Assembly: GCF_964275005.1 (NCBI RefSeq)
Contig: NC_092697.1
Span: 12,879,327 to 12,943,326 of the forward strand
Direction of reading: 5' to 3'
Length of the DNA stretch: 64,000 nt
Source of the DNA: Diadema setosum
Taxonomy: Eukaryota; Echinodermata; Echinoidea; Diadematoida; Diadematidae
The notes under the pieces are model-generated. The model saw nothing but the letters and a program-made list of their open reading frames with translations, was not told the origin of the DNA and made no database searches. Positions within the stretch are counted from its first letter, which is position 1; each line of letters starts with the position of its first letter. Of the stretch, positions 21,448 to 33,402 are shown piece by piece. A program made the translations under genes and the position numbers.

Positions 21448-21706
21448 TTAACACTTCTGTCGAGGATGCAATTGCTACAATGCGGTATCCATAGAAATTT
21501 TCATACTAAAGAGCATTCAATTCAAAGTTAGGAGTAATGACAAACAATAAAGCGAACAAGGTCGCTGTCTTCCCCAGTAGCCTTGAAAACAGCAAACATG
21601 TTGGAGATACCTCCACATAACACTTGCTCCAGGGAGATTGTGAAAACAATTGTTGTCGCTTTTAATAGTCTCATTATTAAATATTACTAGCACAGCACCC
21701 CATATA

Positions 21707-22868
21707 CCGCGTTTACATGTAGCCCCAGCCCGCGGGGCAGACCCGCGAGCTGGGGTAGCCCCAGCTCGCGGATTTTCGAGCGTTCCGTTTACATTACCCC
21801 AGCTTGCGGATCAGACTCGCCTCGTGGGGTAAAATTCGACCGATACCCACAATGCTTCGCGAGCCAGACCACGTACCTGTAAACAACAATTACGCGCGCT
21901 CATTTCAAGACCGGTGACCGCCGATCGATAAAGAATCATGTAGCTCCATGTAAAACAATCACAAATTCGAGAAGAGAGCAACAATTGCATGCAAGTAAAG
22001 AGGCGAGGCTGCACGTACGTACGTGTACTGTGCATGTGTGATGTATTTACAACAAAGGTCAGTGCAATTCAGTATGTGATGACATAAATGGTATCCCAGG
22101 GTACCAAATAAAAATCAGCCATTTTGTTGAATTATTTATTTTTTTAAAAAGGTTGTACCCTGGGTGCCAAGAAGAGGAAATTATTTTGGTGCTGGAGCTA
22201 GCGCGTGCTAGCCACTGCGCTGCACTGCACTAAAGCACACGCTAGTGGTATCGCAGCTTCCATGCACGCATAGTATAACATGCAGTGGCATGGGAATGAC
22301 TATGTAGACGCACACACAGTGCATGCATTTTTCTTGGCTGTCCCCGAGTGGACGTGAGGTGGCGCTACACAACGCGGTTACCCGGGGTACTACGGTACCC
22401 CGGGGTAACGCGTGATGCATCATGTGTACCTATTCGAATTCGTGCATGGTACGTGTATGTAGCCACATGTACAAAAGGTGACATTACATCATGGATCGGT
22501 AAGGTGACATTACATCATGGATCGGTAATGTTACTATTTTATGCCTACAACGTTTAGTCCATGGTTATTATAATGCTCATCGCGATAATCTCCACCATAC
22601 CCATCTGTGTACAGGCGAGATTTCGTGCACTCTTACCGGAAGTTCACCCACCAATTGCCAGGGCAGATTCGCCTTTCTGTTTACACGGACAAAAAATTGC
22701 CGGGTCTACCCCATCTCACGGGTCGAATCCTACAACTTTGCTGGGGCAAAAAAGCTGGGACAGTCCCACCTCGCGGGGCAGGATAATTGCATTTACACGT
22801 AGAGAAAAAGGTGAGTCTGCCCCAGCTCGTGGGTTCGACCCAGGAGCTGGGGCTACGTGTAAACGCGG
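21707..22868. mobile_element. TIR element, TA-flanked, GC-rich ends
   Basis: TIR CCGCGTTTACATGTAGCCCC (left) and the complement ending at 22868 (one or two mismatches), with TA on each side. Subterminal blocks CCCCAGCTCGCGG recur several times. Inside are an inverted pair around 22094-22172 (CCCAGGGTAC / GTACCCTGGG), a 26-bp perfect direct repeat near 22476-22527 (AAGGTGACATTACATCATGG...) and a near-palindrome at about 22374-22412 (GTTACCCGGGGTAC / GTACCCCGGGGTAAC). Non-coding. Confidence 0.75.
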
Positions 22869-22870
22869 TA

Positions 22871-23240
22871 ATAGACCTATTCAGTTTGGAAATTGATAAG
22901 TACCACACACAGAGCCATTAATACGTGGAGAGAGGGAAAACATTCCCTTACTTGTTTTTGTGCAGCACCCATCCATCAGCTTCATTATGAATGAGCCAAT
23001 CCGTTGTTAATGTGCAATTAGTGCTGGATGGTGAGCTCACTGTGAACACATTTTAGCTTTGCCCAGGCTAAAGCTAGACCAATGCAGAACACCACCTCTC
23101 AATCAGTCTCATTCAATACTGTCGCATTTGATTCAAGCATGAATGTCAATACAGGATATGGTATTGATTTCATAATCCTTGGGATCATATTCTAGTTACA
23201 AAAAGATCCTGTTGGGGTTGATGTCACTGTTTTTAGGGGT
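22871..23240. other. Non-coding stretch
   Basis: No features seen. Confidence 0.5.
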
Positions 23241-23513
23241 GCTGTTCGTTATTCCGAAGGTTCGATATTCCGAAGGTTCGTTGTTCCGAAGGTTCATTAA
23301 TCCGAAACACACAAATTCCCTATACCTAGAGGTTTGTTAATCCGAAAATGAAAAAGGGTTCGTTAATCCGAACATTGGTGGCGTTCTTCCGAAGGTTCGT
23401 CATTCCGAAGATATGTTAATCCTAAAATGAAATTCGGAGAAACGAACCCTCGGAATAACGAATCTTCGGACTGAAGAGCCTTCGGAATAACGAACCTTTG
23501 GAATAACGAGCTG
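23241..23513. mobile_element. MITE built from TTCGTTATTCCGAAG repeats
   Basis: Left end GCTGTTCGTTATTCCGAAGG; right end complement CAGCTCGTTATTCCAAAGG. The motif occurs about five times in forward orientation at the left and three to four times inverted at the right, with TTAATCCGAA variants between, so each arm is itself a short tandem array. No target duplication was resolved. A poly-G tract follows at about 23528. Confidence 0.75.
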
Positions 23514-24617
23514 TAACCGTTTTTAGTCGGGGGGGGGGGGGGGGCTACAAGAGGATTTTTTTTTTTCTGACATGTCATAGAAGCTGCCCCTTTGTGACAA
23601 TTTTAACCAGCCCACTCCTGAATGTGACTTTAGTTATTTTGAGGTAAGAAGAACACACTAACTTTAACATTTGAAATATTGATGCCTAAAATTTACTGTT
23701 ATGTATGCCACATATTTAGTGAGCCTCAATTTCCGGAAAATTTCATGAGTGGCTACATTCATGACTGTGGAGTACAGTACAGTTGAACGAGGACGTGTTT
23801 GCACGCACGTCACATTCATGTCAGGACCGGAATTATTACTTTTGTGTTTTTAAATTTCAGGAAAGCAACCGACTCATAAAATTCGTGAAAATAAAAACCT
23901 CACGAAATATTCAGCATATCATGTCGTACTACACATGATCAACTCTAATGAAGTCAAATCAGAAGCCTAAAGGCCCCCTCACACCTGAGCGAATTGCCTG
24001 AAATATGACTTGCGATGGCTGGCGAAAGGCATTTTTGGAAAAATCGTTGTCAATGGTAATTAATAGTAAGTCATATTTACCCTTCGTGTTTGGGTTCGTA
24101 CACCTTCTGAACTAACAGTTGCGATTATTCAAATTCGCACGGGATTTTTGAACACGTTTAAAATTTCCCGACGAATTGAAAAATCGTCTGTCATTTGCAT
24201 CTCTTATTTAGCCTGCGGTAATCGTTCGTTTATCGTTCGTGTGCTATTGTCACGCATAGTCCCTCATCGCGCTTTTGCCAAGGTGGACCGATCTCGAAAG
24301 AACCCTAAGCGAAGCAACACGATGACTAAATATGACTTGCGCATAGAAACGAAGATACTATGACAAATGTATTTTCGCTTGCCATCTTCTATGCGAAGGA
24401 AACCAAGAATGACTTTTACTAAATATAGCGATGCATACACGAAGGCAAGTCTAAGAGATACTATGACAAACTATGGATTGCGAAGTGATACGAATACGAG
24501 CGAATGACCTGACGAAAAAAATTGGCGAATGCTGTGCTGCTCTCTGTGAACAGCCACTCACCACGCTTCTCATATATAAACATTCTACCCGAAAGTTTCA
24601 AAGTTTCTTCAGAAAAA

Positions 24618-25360
24618 TGGAAGATGCAGCCCGCCTCAGAGTCCAGTATTTACTGGCAATGGTTCAGAATGAAGTTATACATCAGCAGCTGAACCTACAC
24701 CAGTTCATCAGAGGCCGCTTCAGATGGAGACGACGCTTCAGACGACGTCGTATCTGGAGAAGGACGTTGCTGAACCCTGCCAGAAGAGGGCTTTTGGAAT
24801 CTACGACCAGCTGTTGGTTGATCTCCGAAGAGAAGACCCTTCGACTTTCAAGAAATTTCTCTGCATGCCCCCTGAACTCTACGATGAAATCCTGCAGAGG
24901 GTCAGAGGAAGAATCAGGAGGCAGTACACCTGGTACAGGGAGCCGCTGGAAGAAGGTCTCAAGTTGGCAGCTACTCTCCGTCATCTTGTGTCTGGCACCA
25001 AGTACTCCGACATGTAGTATGGGTGGAGGGTGCCTGAAAACACCCTATCTGTAGTGGTCAGGGAAGTGTGTCAGGCCATATGTGAAGAGTATGCAGATGA
25101 AGTCATGACAACCCCTTCAACCCCTGATGGATGGAGACAACTTCTGATGGATTCTACAAGCGGTGGAATTTTCCCCACTATGTGGCAGCTATTGATGGCA
25201 AGCATGTGGCCATCAGAAAGCCTCCTCTGTCTGGCTCGCTATACTACAACTACAAGGGCTTTTTTTTTTTGTATAATCCTGTTGGCTATTTGGACAGTGA
25301 CTACAAATTTGTCTGGTGCGATGTTGGTGGTAGGTATGATACAATAGGGGAAAGGGGGTA
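24618..25360 (+). pseudogene. PIF/Harbinger DDE transposase, frameshifted and truncated
   Basis: The transposase would cut and paste the element. Reading begins MEDAARLRVQYLL (24618), shifts frame near 24715 into ...REDPSTFKKFLCMPPELYDEIL and RHLVSGTKYSDM, meets TAG at 25015-25017, continues YGWRVPENTLSVVVREVCQA, then shifts again near 25131-25145 into [19 protein letters not shown], with the first catalytic Asp in [21 protein letters not shown] and [10 protein letters not shown] follow, with the second Asp in CDVG. The frame then ends at TAG (25359-25361), so the last acidic residue and the C-terminus are absent. The arginine-rich frame at 24473-25054 is a shadow. Confidence 0.9.
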
Positions 25361-25479
25361 GGTCGAGTTAACTTAAGGGTACGTCAGATTTGTTATCACC
25401 TCACCTCCATTGTTACTGTTTCAATCTTTATTTTTTTTGCTAAAATGATAGCAATTGGGGCAATTCATCTCAGTTTTTG

Positions 25480-25900
25480 CTTGATACCCTTTTTCTTCTT
25501 CAAAAACGTGCTTTAAGAATGATTAATAATGTTGGATATTATTTCACTCAAATGATCTTTTGTGTAGAAGCAAAAATCTGAAATTGATTGATTTGTTTCA
25601 TTATAATGTTGGTATTTTCACGTATAAATTTTCAATTGATGAGCTTCCTGACATTTTTGCACATTATGTTCATAAGAAATATTGACAGTAACTCTCTTCA
25701 TATCTATCCAACTCGTCATCGTGATGACTATCACCTTCCACGTACTCGCACAATTTTTGCGAAAAAAAACATTAATGTTTACAGTGCCAAAATACTGGAA
25801 TCTTCCGACTGTGGTTGTGAGCATTCCGAGGTTGTGGATTTCTTCCCGGTTGATGCAGTCTTTCGTGCGTTCCCTCTGCCTTTGCCTCTTCCTTTCATGT
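25480..25900 (+). pseudogene. L2/CR1-like LINE RT 3'-end fragment inside the Harbinger element
   Basis: Frames read LQKRALRMINNVGYY, KLIDLFHYNVGIFTYKFSID, LPDIFAHYVHKKY, LHIYPTRHRDDYHLPRTRT and VPKYWNLPTVVVS. This is the post-RT C-terminal pattern of L2/CR1-type LINEs and matches in style the ends of the copies at 34.0-34.5 kb and 52.3-52.7 kb. It has several frame breaks and no tail or TSD that I could define. Confidence 0.7.
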
Positions 25901-26313
25901 TGCGTGGATGATTTCTCTGGCCGCACTGAAATCTGGATGGAGCCGGTTGTTTATACTCCCCGAGGAGCGCACACGCATGTACGAGAATGCCTGATCTATT
26001 CTTTTGTCTTCGTTTCCAATCGAATGCCATATCAAACCATTGCTCAATGTTCGTTCGTCTTATCGGGTCATATCAACCCTTCGCTCGCCTTCGGCCACAA
26101 TTTACTCAAAGAAGTGAACCGAATAATCGTTATCCTTCGCATGTCATATTTATCCTTTGCTTACCGTTCGTTAATCATATTTGACTTTAGTTTATAATCG
26201 GGTGATTTGAAGGCAATTTTATTTGAAATCGTTGAATTCGTGTGCATTTTGTGCGTTTTTCCCATTCGTCCCCCTTCCTCCCCCTACATTCGCTCAGGTG
26301 TGAGGGGCTTTAA

Positions 26314-26635
26314 TGGCAGAGTTATAAAAAACATTCTCCCTAAAAAACACAGTTCAATCAAACTATAAATAACTGTGCTTTGACAATGAAAGATATGTAG
26401 TTCAAAACAGACCATAATTAGCATGTCTACATGCATGTGTGTTTCTGTATTAAAAGTGTGTGTGGATAGGTGCTGAAATAAGTTACTTGTAAGAACTTAC
26501 AATTCAACTCAAAGGGGCATTACAGATAATTTTAGAAATGTCATATTAATTGTATGCGGTACCGGTATATAAATCAATAGTGCCATGTATTTGTACGCAG
26601 TGGTTGATTTGTACATTACACATTGGTTGATTTAA
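26314..26635. other. Non-coding stretch
   Basis: No features seen. Confidence 0.5.
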
Positions 26636-26850
26636 CGTCGCTACGCTAAGTCGTTGAGCAGTAATTCGGAATTACGTCGATCGTGTTGTAATTATTTACA
26701 ACACAATTAACTTAATTATTTGCATCGTGTAGTAATTGGAATTACTACACAATGTAATTATTTACGTTGTGTAGCAAGGAATTGCAACACGACACTCATT
26801 CATTTAATGCCGTGACATGAATAAGTCGTTGAGCAGTAATTCGGAATAAA
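26636..26850. repeat. Palindromic short satellite, locus 1 (GTGTAGTAATT ... AATTACTACAC)
   Basis: Alternating units GTGTTGTAATTATTTACAACAC and GTGTAGTAATTGG/AATTACTACACAATG read almost the same on both strands. GTCGTTGAGCAGTAATTCGG occurs at both edges (about 26651 and 26825). Related units occur at 38697-38818. Confidence 0.75.
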
Positions 26851-27234
26851 CATACATGACATACATACAATGTACAGTACATGTGTATGAGAGTCTCTGT
26901 ATCTTAACTTTTTTGAAATAAAGCCGATGTATTGCCGACGTATTGCCTGTGTATGCCTATGTATGCCAGAAAATCACAAGAAATCACTCGGATGGACATG
27001 CCATCGCTGTGCCTCTGCCTCATATTCTGAGAACTAACTTTAGACATTACACAGTTGATTTATCTGTGATTTCATGCATCTGGACCTGCTGAACATGAAT
27101 TTTGTGGATCTGTCCCTGCTGCACACACCAGTCTTCTGCGCTATAGTCCCACACATTCGTCTTCATGTCATGGACCACCAGTTCTTCATGCAGTAGTCAA
27201 GGCGCTAATTCCTGTAAGAGGCTTAATTAAGGAG
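26851..27234. other. Non-coding stretch
   Basis: Contains short direct repeats (TATTGCC, GTATGCC) but no supported gene. Confidence 0.4.
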
Positions 27235-29604
27235 TTCGTTCAACCCACCCCGCAGAAAAGATTTGACCAGACAAGGTGGTAGATGGGACCTCTATGAACA
27301 TCCCCAGGTAGTATGTGGTTCCAAATTGTGGTGTCAGTAGAATTTTACTGGCCACTTTTCATCATGATTTGTTGGAACAAACGTAAAAGAGTCTGCGCGC
27401 GCCAAGACTATTACACGCACCACTAGCACTGCTACAGGCGCCAGTGCCAGTGCTGCGTGTAGTAGTCTCAGCGCGCATATACTTTTTTCTTCGATAAACA
27501 ATGGTTTTGCCTGCAAACTAACTTTTCACGCCAAGCTGGGTTCGGTGTAGTGTAGTTTCAAGCCGTTTTTATTTCGTCTTTATTTCAAGAGTTCAAGCAA
27601 GCCAAGTAAGAGCGCATACCTGGTGATTGTGACGACCGAATCGCAATCACTGGGTGTGTGCTCTCATTCCACTTAGCGCAATATATACAGCGGGCTTCTG
27701 CATAATACACAAGCTGCAACTCAGAGAAATAAAGACAAAAAAACGGCTGGAAATTAAGACTAGGTTCGGTAAACGCTTGTCGCTATTTGGGGCACTGAAA
27801 ACGACAAACTCACACAGTTTTTGCATTTATTTCATGAAGAGTTCATCAAAACTGCATAAAACTTTAAATATGTACATGTTGCTAGAGATATGTCATCCAT
27901 ACAGTGGGATATGTAAGTTATAATATTGTGCATGGTTACCATGGTAACCGGATGCCTAAAGGTGACTGGTAACCCCCAAAATGCCTCCTGCTGCTGCAAA
28001 CATTGTTTTTTTTTTAAATCTTATAGATGCAATAAAAAAAAACCACACAATTTTTTTTATTGATTTTCGTTAAAAAAGTTTTTCCTGTTGCCATGGCAAC
28101 AAGTATAATCCAATCAGAATTTAGTTGTCAATAACTCAAAAACTAAAGCCCATAATTTCAAAAAGCTCAATAAGCATGTCCTTCCTTCTGCATAAAGTGT
28201 ACGACATCAGGTATATGTGAAGAATATTTTGAAGCGTTCTCAAGTTACAGCAAAATTTGTAAGCAAAGGCATAATAAACAGTCATTGAAAGAAAGATATC
28301 ATTTTCGAATAGTAAAATGCATGAAAAAGTTGCATCCGTCGTACTTTCAACACAAATTTGACTTCAAAGCATAGGCAAATGTATATAGTTTTTAACAATG
28401 TATGGACACAAATTTCCCTTAAAAATAAGATGAATACAGAAAGCAAAGCCAATATTCTATAGTAGCTCTTTCGAGTATTTACAGAGCGATGGTTATTCAA
28501 AACAATCCTGGAAAAGAGCAGAGGAAAGCAATTAATTGTTTATGTTCTTAAAGGAAGTTTATTCAAGAATACCGATAAATTCCTTTCTAAAGAAGGAATA
28601 TACACGTGCGCTGGATTAGCCATCAAAGAATTAAGCGTACTTTTGTGTTCGTTAGCTATAAATGAAATATCATGATATGTAAATTTTATTCAAAGCGTGC
28701 AGTAATGAATTAATGCTGAGGAGAGAATGAGGGAAAAATCTTGGGCGTCTTTTCCCTTTTTATCCAGATTAATTTTACAGTGTAGAGCTCATCTACAATG
28801 AATGATGTGCACGAAAGGCAAAAGAAACAAACCTGTCTAAATTCCAGATATTTTTGGGAGTTACCAATCACCTGTAGGCATCCGGTTACCATGGTAACCA
28901 TGCACAATATTATACCTTACAATGTATCCCATTGTATTGCTGACATCTCTAGCAACATGCACATATATAGTTTTAAGGCGTTTCGATGAATCATTCGTGA
29001 AATAAATGCAAAAACTGTGATATTTGTCATTTTCAGTGCCCCAATAGCAACAAGCGTTACCGACCCTAGTCTTAATTTCTTGCTGTTTTTATTTCGCCTT
29101 TATTTCTCTGAGTTACAGCCTGTGTATTGTGCAGAAGCCCGCTGTATTGCGCTAAGCCGAGTGAGGGTGCGTGCTCAATGATATCCACAAAAAACGGTTC
29201 GGGTGTCACAATCGCTGGGTATGCACTCTCACTTGGCTTGCTTCAACTCGGAGAAATAAAGACGAAATAAAAACGTCTGGAAACTACACTACACCGACCC
29301 CAGCTTAGCGTGAAAAGTTAGTTTGCAGGCAAAAACCGATGTTTGTCGCGGAAAAAGTCTTTGTACGTTAAGACTATAATACGCACCACTGGCATTGGCG
29401 CCTGTAGCAGTGCTAGTGGTACGTGTAGTAGTCTTAGTGTGCGCAGACGCTTCCTCAAAGAATATGGTCATGTCGCAACTAAAATGGCCTGTAAAATTTC
29501 ATTGATACCACAATTTGATATCACATACTACCTAGGGGTGTTCCAGAGGGTCCAACCGACCACCCCATGCAGTCAAACCTTTTCTGCGGGGTGGGTTGAA
29601 CGAA
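27235..29604. mobile_element. Large foldback element with ~0.75-kb inverted arms
   Basis: The left arm begins TTCGTTCAACCCACCCCGCA (27235) and the right arm ends with its complement (29604). Homology, with substitutions and small indels, continues inward through GCCAATGCC-type GC blocks, GCAAACTAACTTTTCACG, GGTTACCATGGTAACC and ATTGTGCATGGTTACC, to about 27965 on the left and 28860 on the right. The ~0.9-kb centre (27966-28859) is non-coding. No transposase or target duplication found. Confidence 0.85.
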
Positions 29605-29805
29605 GTCAGTTTTTCTGGGTCGCTGCACCTGGACTACAGAACTTGCAGTGACAATGACGATCTGCTGTAAGTTTTTCTGATATTGCATATACCAAAGGAC
29701 CAGGAACAAAATGACAATGTTGTTGAAGATGAAGAAATTCACTTATAAAGTGTAACAGTCAAGTATTATCTGGCTAATGAGTTTGATGTAACAGTTCAGC
29801 AATTC

Positions 29806-30738
29806 ATGTTAACAGATAATTTTAGTATGATACATTTTAATGCAAGGAGTTTGTCCCGAAATTTTGATCAAATTCACAGTTATATCTCAAGTATCCAATT
29901 TTCGTTCTCAGTGATAGGAATATCAGAGACATGGATAAATTCATCTTTGACTTTGCCATTTGTGATTGACGGCTACAAATTTGTCCATGTAAATAGACCC
30001 AGTGGCCGTGGTGGTGGAGTAGGTTTGTTTATACAGGAAAGTTTGAATTTTACATTGAAAAATAATTATGAGGAATGTGAAGGTGTTGATTATCTGATTG
30101 GAGAAATTGAACGTAAATCTCGTAATAATATAATTGTAGGAGTTGTGTATCGACAGCCCAAATCATCAGTGTCTGCATTCTTTCTTTGATAATTTGTTGA
30201 ATACTGAGGATTGGAAGTGTAAAAAGGTGTACCTCATGGGAGACACTAATATTGATTTGATGAAAAAACAAGATAATGCACAGGTATTTGATTTTGTTAA
30301 TACAGTTGTTTCATCCGGGTTTTACCCAACTATAGACAAACCCACAAGGGTGAATTCATTATCGGCCACTCTTATCGACAACATAGATACAAATGATGTT
30401 GGATACTGTAATCTGTGTGGTATTTTATTGACTGAAATATCAGATCATTTTCCTATATTCTATTTATCTAATGAAGCTGTCTGTGATGATAATGTTGAGC
30501 AGGTATCTTTTTGTTACAGTAATGTAACGAGGGGAAGTATCGGTGAGCTAATAGATGGATTGAAAACAACAGATTGGTCAGATGTGTAGTGAAGATGATC
30601 CTGATGCAGCATATAATGTATTTTGTTCAATATTTACAGGTTTATATGACACACACTTGCCGAAAATTATTAAGCATGTGAGGAAATGTAAGAAAAGTAG
30701 GGAACCATGGGTAACCTCTCATATCTTAAAACTCATCA
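29806..30738 (+). pseudogene. LINE apurinic-type endonuclease domain, frameshifted
   Basis: The domain would nick target DNA for target-primed reverse transcription. IHFNARSLSRNFDQI, IGISETWINSS and GRGGGVGLFI open the domain. A frameshift near 30165-30180 joins GVVYRQPKS to HSFFDNLLN. Then come YLMGDTNIDLM (GDxN), PTRVNSLSATLIDNI and ITEISDHFPIF-like SDHFP (catalytic His). A second break at about 30586 leads to EDDPDAAYNVFCSIF and EPWVTSHILKLI, the linker to the RT, cut at 30738 by the next element. Confidence 0.9.
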
Positions 30739-31511
30739 GGGCAATTCCGCGGTTAGTAACGTTACATCTGAACAAATTTAGATATTTGTTTTTACCACTA
30801 AATTACCATTATTCATTTCAAGTCAAAATTATGTCAAAAACATGTTCATCTTCCCAGGTTTATGATACAGAAAAGAATGAACACAATCCAAGAAATATTA
30901 GAATTGCTATAGCAACTTAAAGGGCTGGTTAGTAACATTACGAAAAAAGGACATGACAAAAAAATCAATGTCTTGTAACAAAAAGTGTGCAAAAATTCAA
31001 GTTACTTCAAACAAAGTGTTGCATTAATTTCAAAAATTGCATCATGACAAATATTCATGCAAATTTTTTTAGCAGTTCGACCAATAATTTTTTAGCTAGA
31101 CCCCCAAAAGCATGGTTAGTAACTTTACGGTTAGTAACGTTACATTTGTCCGGAGTAATTCCGCAGGTCATTTCACCCTTTTGTAATTGACAAAATGTCA
31201 CATGACTTCTGGAGTATTTAGATGTATTCATCTTTTACCTTTTAGCAAAACTTTGAGGAAAAAATTTCAAAGGAACCCACTGTAATTTGCATTTAAGTGA
31301 ATTTCAGCGTCCCCAGTCCCTTTTGTACATTTTAAATGATGGTTTTAGATCTCGCAAAATCAATAAATACGAAAAATAAAATCTACTGAATTTGAAAGAC
31401 CCTAATGATTGGTGAACATCCATGGCATTAGTTGATACCTAGATCAAAGGGTAAGATAAAGAGGCACATTTCTTTTATCCATGTCATGTCCACCTAACTG
31501 CGGAATTGCCC
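30739..31511. mobile_element. MITE in LINE, ATCA TSD, with GGTTAGTAACGTTAC repeats
   Basis: TIR GGGCAATTCCGCGGTTAG / complement with one mismatch; ATCA at 30735-30738 and 31512-31515. The motif GGTTAGTAACGTTACA occurs at the left TIR and again near 31131; variants lie near 30926 and 31113. Non-coding, 773 bp; superfamily not assigned. Confidence 0.9.
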
Positions 31512-32056
31512 ATCAATAAGAAAAACAAAGTTTATAGAGAATATCTTCAATGCCCATCAGAATATATGAAAAATACAAGAAATTACGTAATCATGTTACA
31601 GCTTGTTTGCGAAGAGCAAAAAGGAGTTATTATTTTAGTAAATTTGACTCATTGAAAAATAACTCAAAAAAGATGTGGTTTCATATAAATTCTATACTCG
31701 GTAAGAAAAACAATGTGCAAAGTGAAGGTATCACATTTGATGGTAAACTTTGTAGAGATTCTGATGAAATTTGTGAATGTTTTAATGATTTTTTTTAATT
31801 CAAACTGGATCTAAAGTTCGTGAGATTGACAGTGGAAGAATTGATGATTTTTATGGATATCTGCAAGAACCACTTTCTCATTCTTTATTTTTTAAACCAG
31901 TGACAGAGGAAGAAATAATCAGAACGGGTAAACTGTTGAAGAATGGGAAGAGCAGTGGATATGATGACATCAGTCCAACTGTTGTCAAACATGTATTACC
32001 TTCTATAGTTCAACCTTTACATCATATTTTCAATTCCTCACTCAGTACTGGTATTA

Positions 32057-32644
32057 CAGTGCACTCCCGTTACAACGAACACGGTTATAACGAAATTTCG
32101 TTATAACGAAGTAAAACTTCGGGTCCCAAAATTATCGCCATTAAAGTCTATGGTGCAAAATCCGCTTATAACGAACACGGTTATAGCGAAATTCTCGTTA
32201 TAACGAAGTCTTTTCCGAGCGCCACTGACTAAGAAAAACAAAAGAAATGTGTTCCGTTATAACGAAATGCAGATCGCTTTCGAAAATTTGTAGCGGAACA
32301 AGCATTTAGAGCGTCTCTGCATGGGTGAACGCTTCATATAACTGATTATGTGTGTTCGCTTTGTGTGTCACCCACGTTTTTCGAGGAGAACTTGCGTTAT
32401 TGTAATACAATAATCTGAAATCAAAATAATAAACTTCGTTTTATTGTTTTGAAGGTTCTTTACTACAAAACACACAGATTCTGATACACCTAAATGTCCG
32501 TTAGATCGGAAATGAAATAGGGCTTATTATTTGTTTGTTTCCTTGTTTTTGTTATATATTGTATTTGTTCGGTTATAACGAAATTTCGTTATAACGAAAG
32601 AAAACTGCCGGTCCCGAGCATTTCGTTATAACGGGAGTGCACTG
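32057..32644. mobile_element. pogo/Tigger-like MITE in LINE RT, TA TSD
   Basis: TIR CAGTGCACTCCCGTTA and complement, flanked by TA (32055-32056, 32645-32646). Subterminal GGTTATAACGAAATTTCGTT palindromes appear near both ends. TIR and TA target are typical of pogo/Tigger-like elements. Removing 588 bp and one TA restores TGIIPSDMK in the host frame. Non-coding. Confidence 0.9.
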
Positions 32645-33402
32645 TATACCATCTGATATGAAAATTGCCAAGACCGTTCCAGTTTTTATAAAAGGTGATC
32701 CAAGCTTGTGCAATAATTATCGCCCAATATCAATTTTACCCTGTTTTTCTAAAATTTTGGATAGATTGGTGTTTGATAGATTAAATCTATTTTTAATTAA
32801 ACATAATGTGCTGTATGACAGCCAGTATGGTTTTCGTTACAATCATTCTACGGACCTTGCCGTTATTGAAGTTCATGATAGAATCCTGCATGAGTTAAAT
32901 TCGGGGAATGAGGTAATTGCAGTTTTTATGGATTTATCCAAAGCTTTTGATTCTCTCTCACATTATATTTTGTTAGAAAAATTATATATTATGGAATAAG
33001 AGGTGTTTGTTTTGACTCGTTTAAATCATATATGTTAGATAGGAAACAATACACTGTATTTAATTCTTGTACATCCACACAGAAAATTATTAGTACAGGA
33101 GTACCCCAGGACTCAATTCTTGGGCCATTACTGTTTTTATTGTATATTAATGATAATGTAAATGTTTGTTTTGACTGTCATTCTATTTTATATGCTGATG
33201 ATTCTACAGTCCTTGCATCTCATAAAAATATTAATGTGTTGATTTGTAATTTGAAGAGAAGTTTAGCTCATATATCTTCATATATCTTCACAAATGAATT
33301 ATTCTTTAATATTAGTAAGACACAGTGTATCCGTTTTAAAAAGGAAAGGTGTGCAACAGGATATTGGCAATCTGTCTGTCAAAATAGATTCAGATTCCTT
33401 AA

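Larger units (their letters stand above)
23971..26310 (+). mobile_element. PIF/Harbinger DNA transposon, defective
   Basis: TIR AGGCCCCCTCACACCTGAGC (left) and AAGCCCCTCACACCTGAGC (right, complement), flanked by TAA at 23968-23970 and 26311-26313. TWA duplications and the encoded transposase (24618-25360) identify PIF/Harbinger. The 3' part of the transposase is missing, and a LINE 3' fragment occupies about 25480-25900. At 2.34 kb it is the only element in the window with both a recognisable DDE transposase and matching TIRs. Confidence 0.9.

Noticed and set aside
22700..22860. GGTTCGA / GGTCGAATCC strings suggesting a tRNA or SINE B box
   Set aside because: They belong to the repeated subterminal blocks of the 21707-22868 element; no cloverleaf or A box at the right distance.
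24473..25054. 193-codon arginine-rich open frame
   Set aside because: Overlaps the Harbinger transposase in other frames; only its first ORF portion (from 24618) matches transposase context, and the arginine-rich part is a shadow of the real frame.
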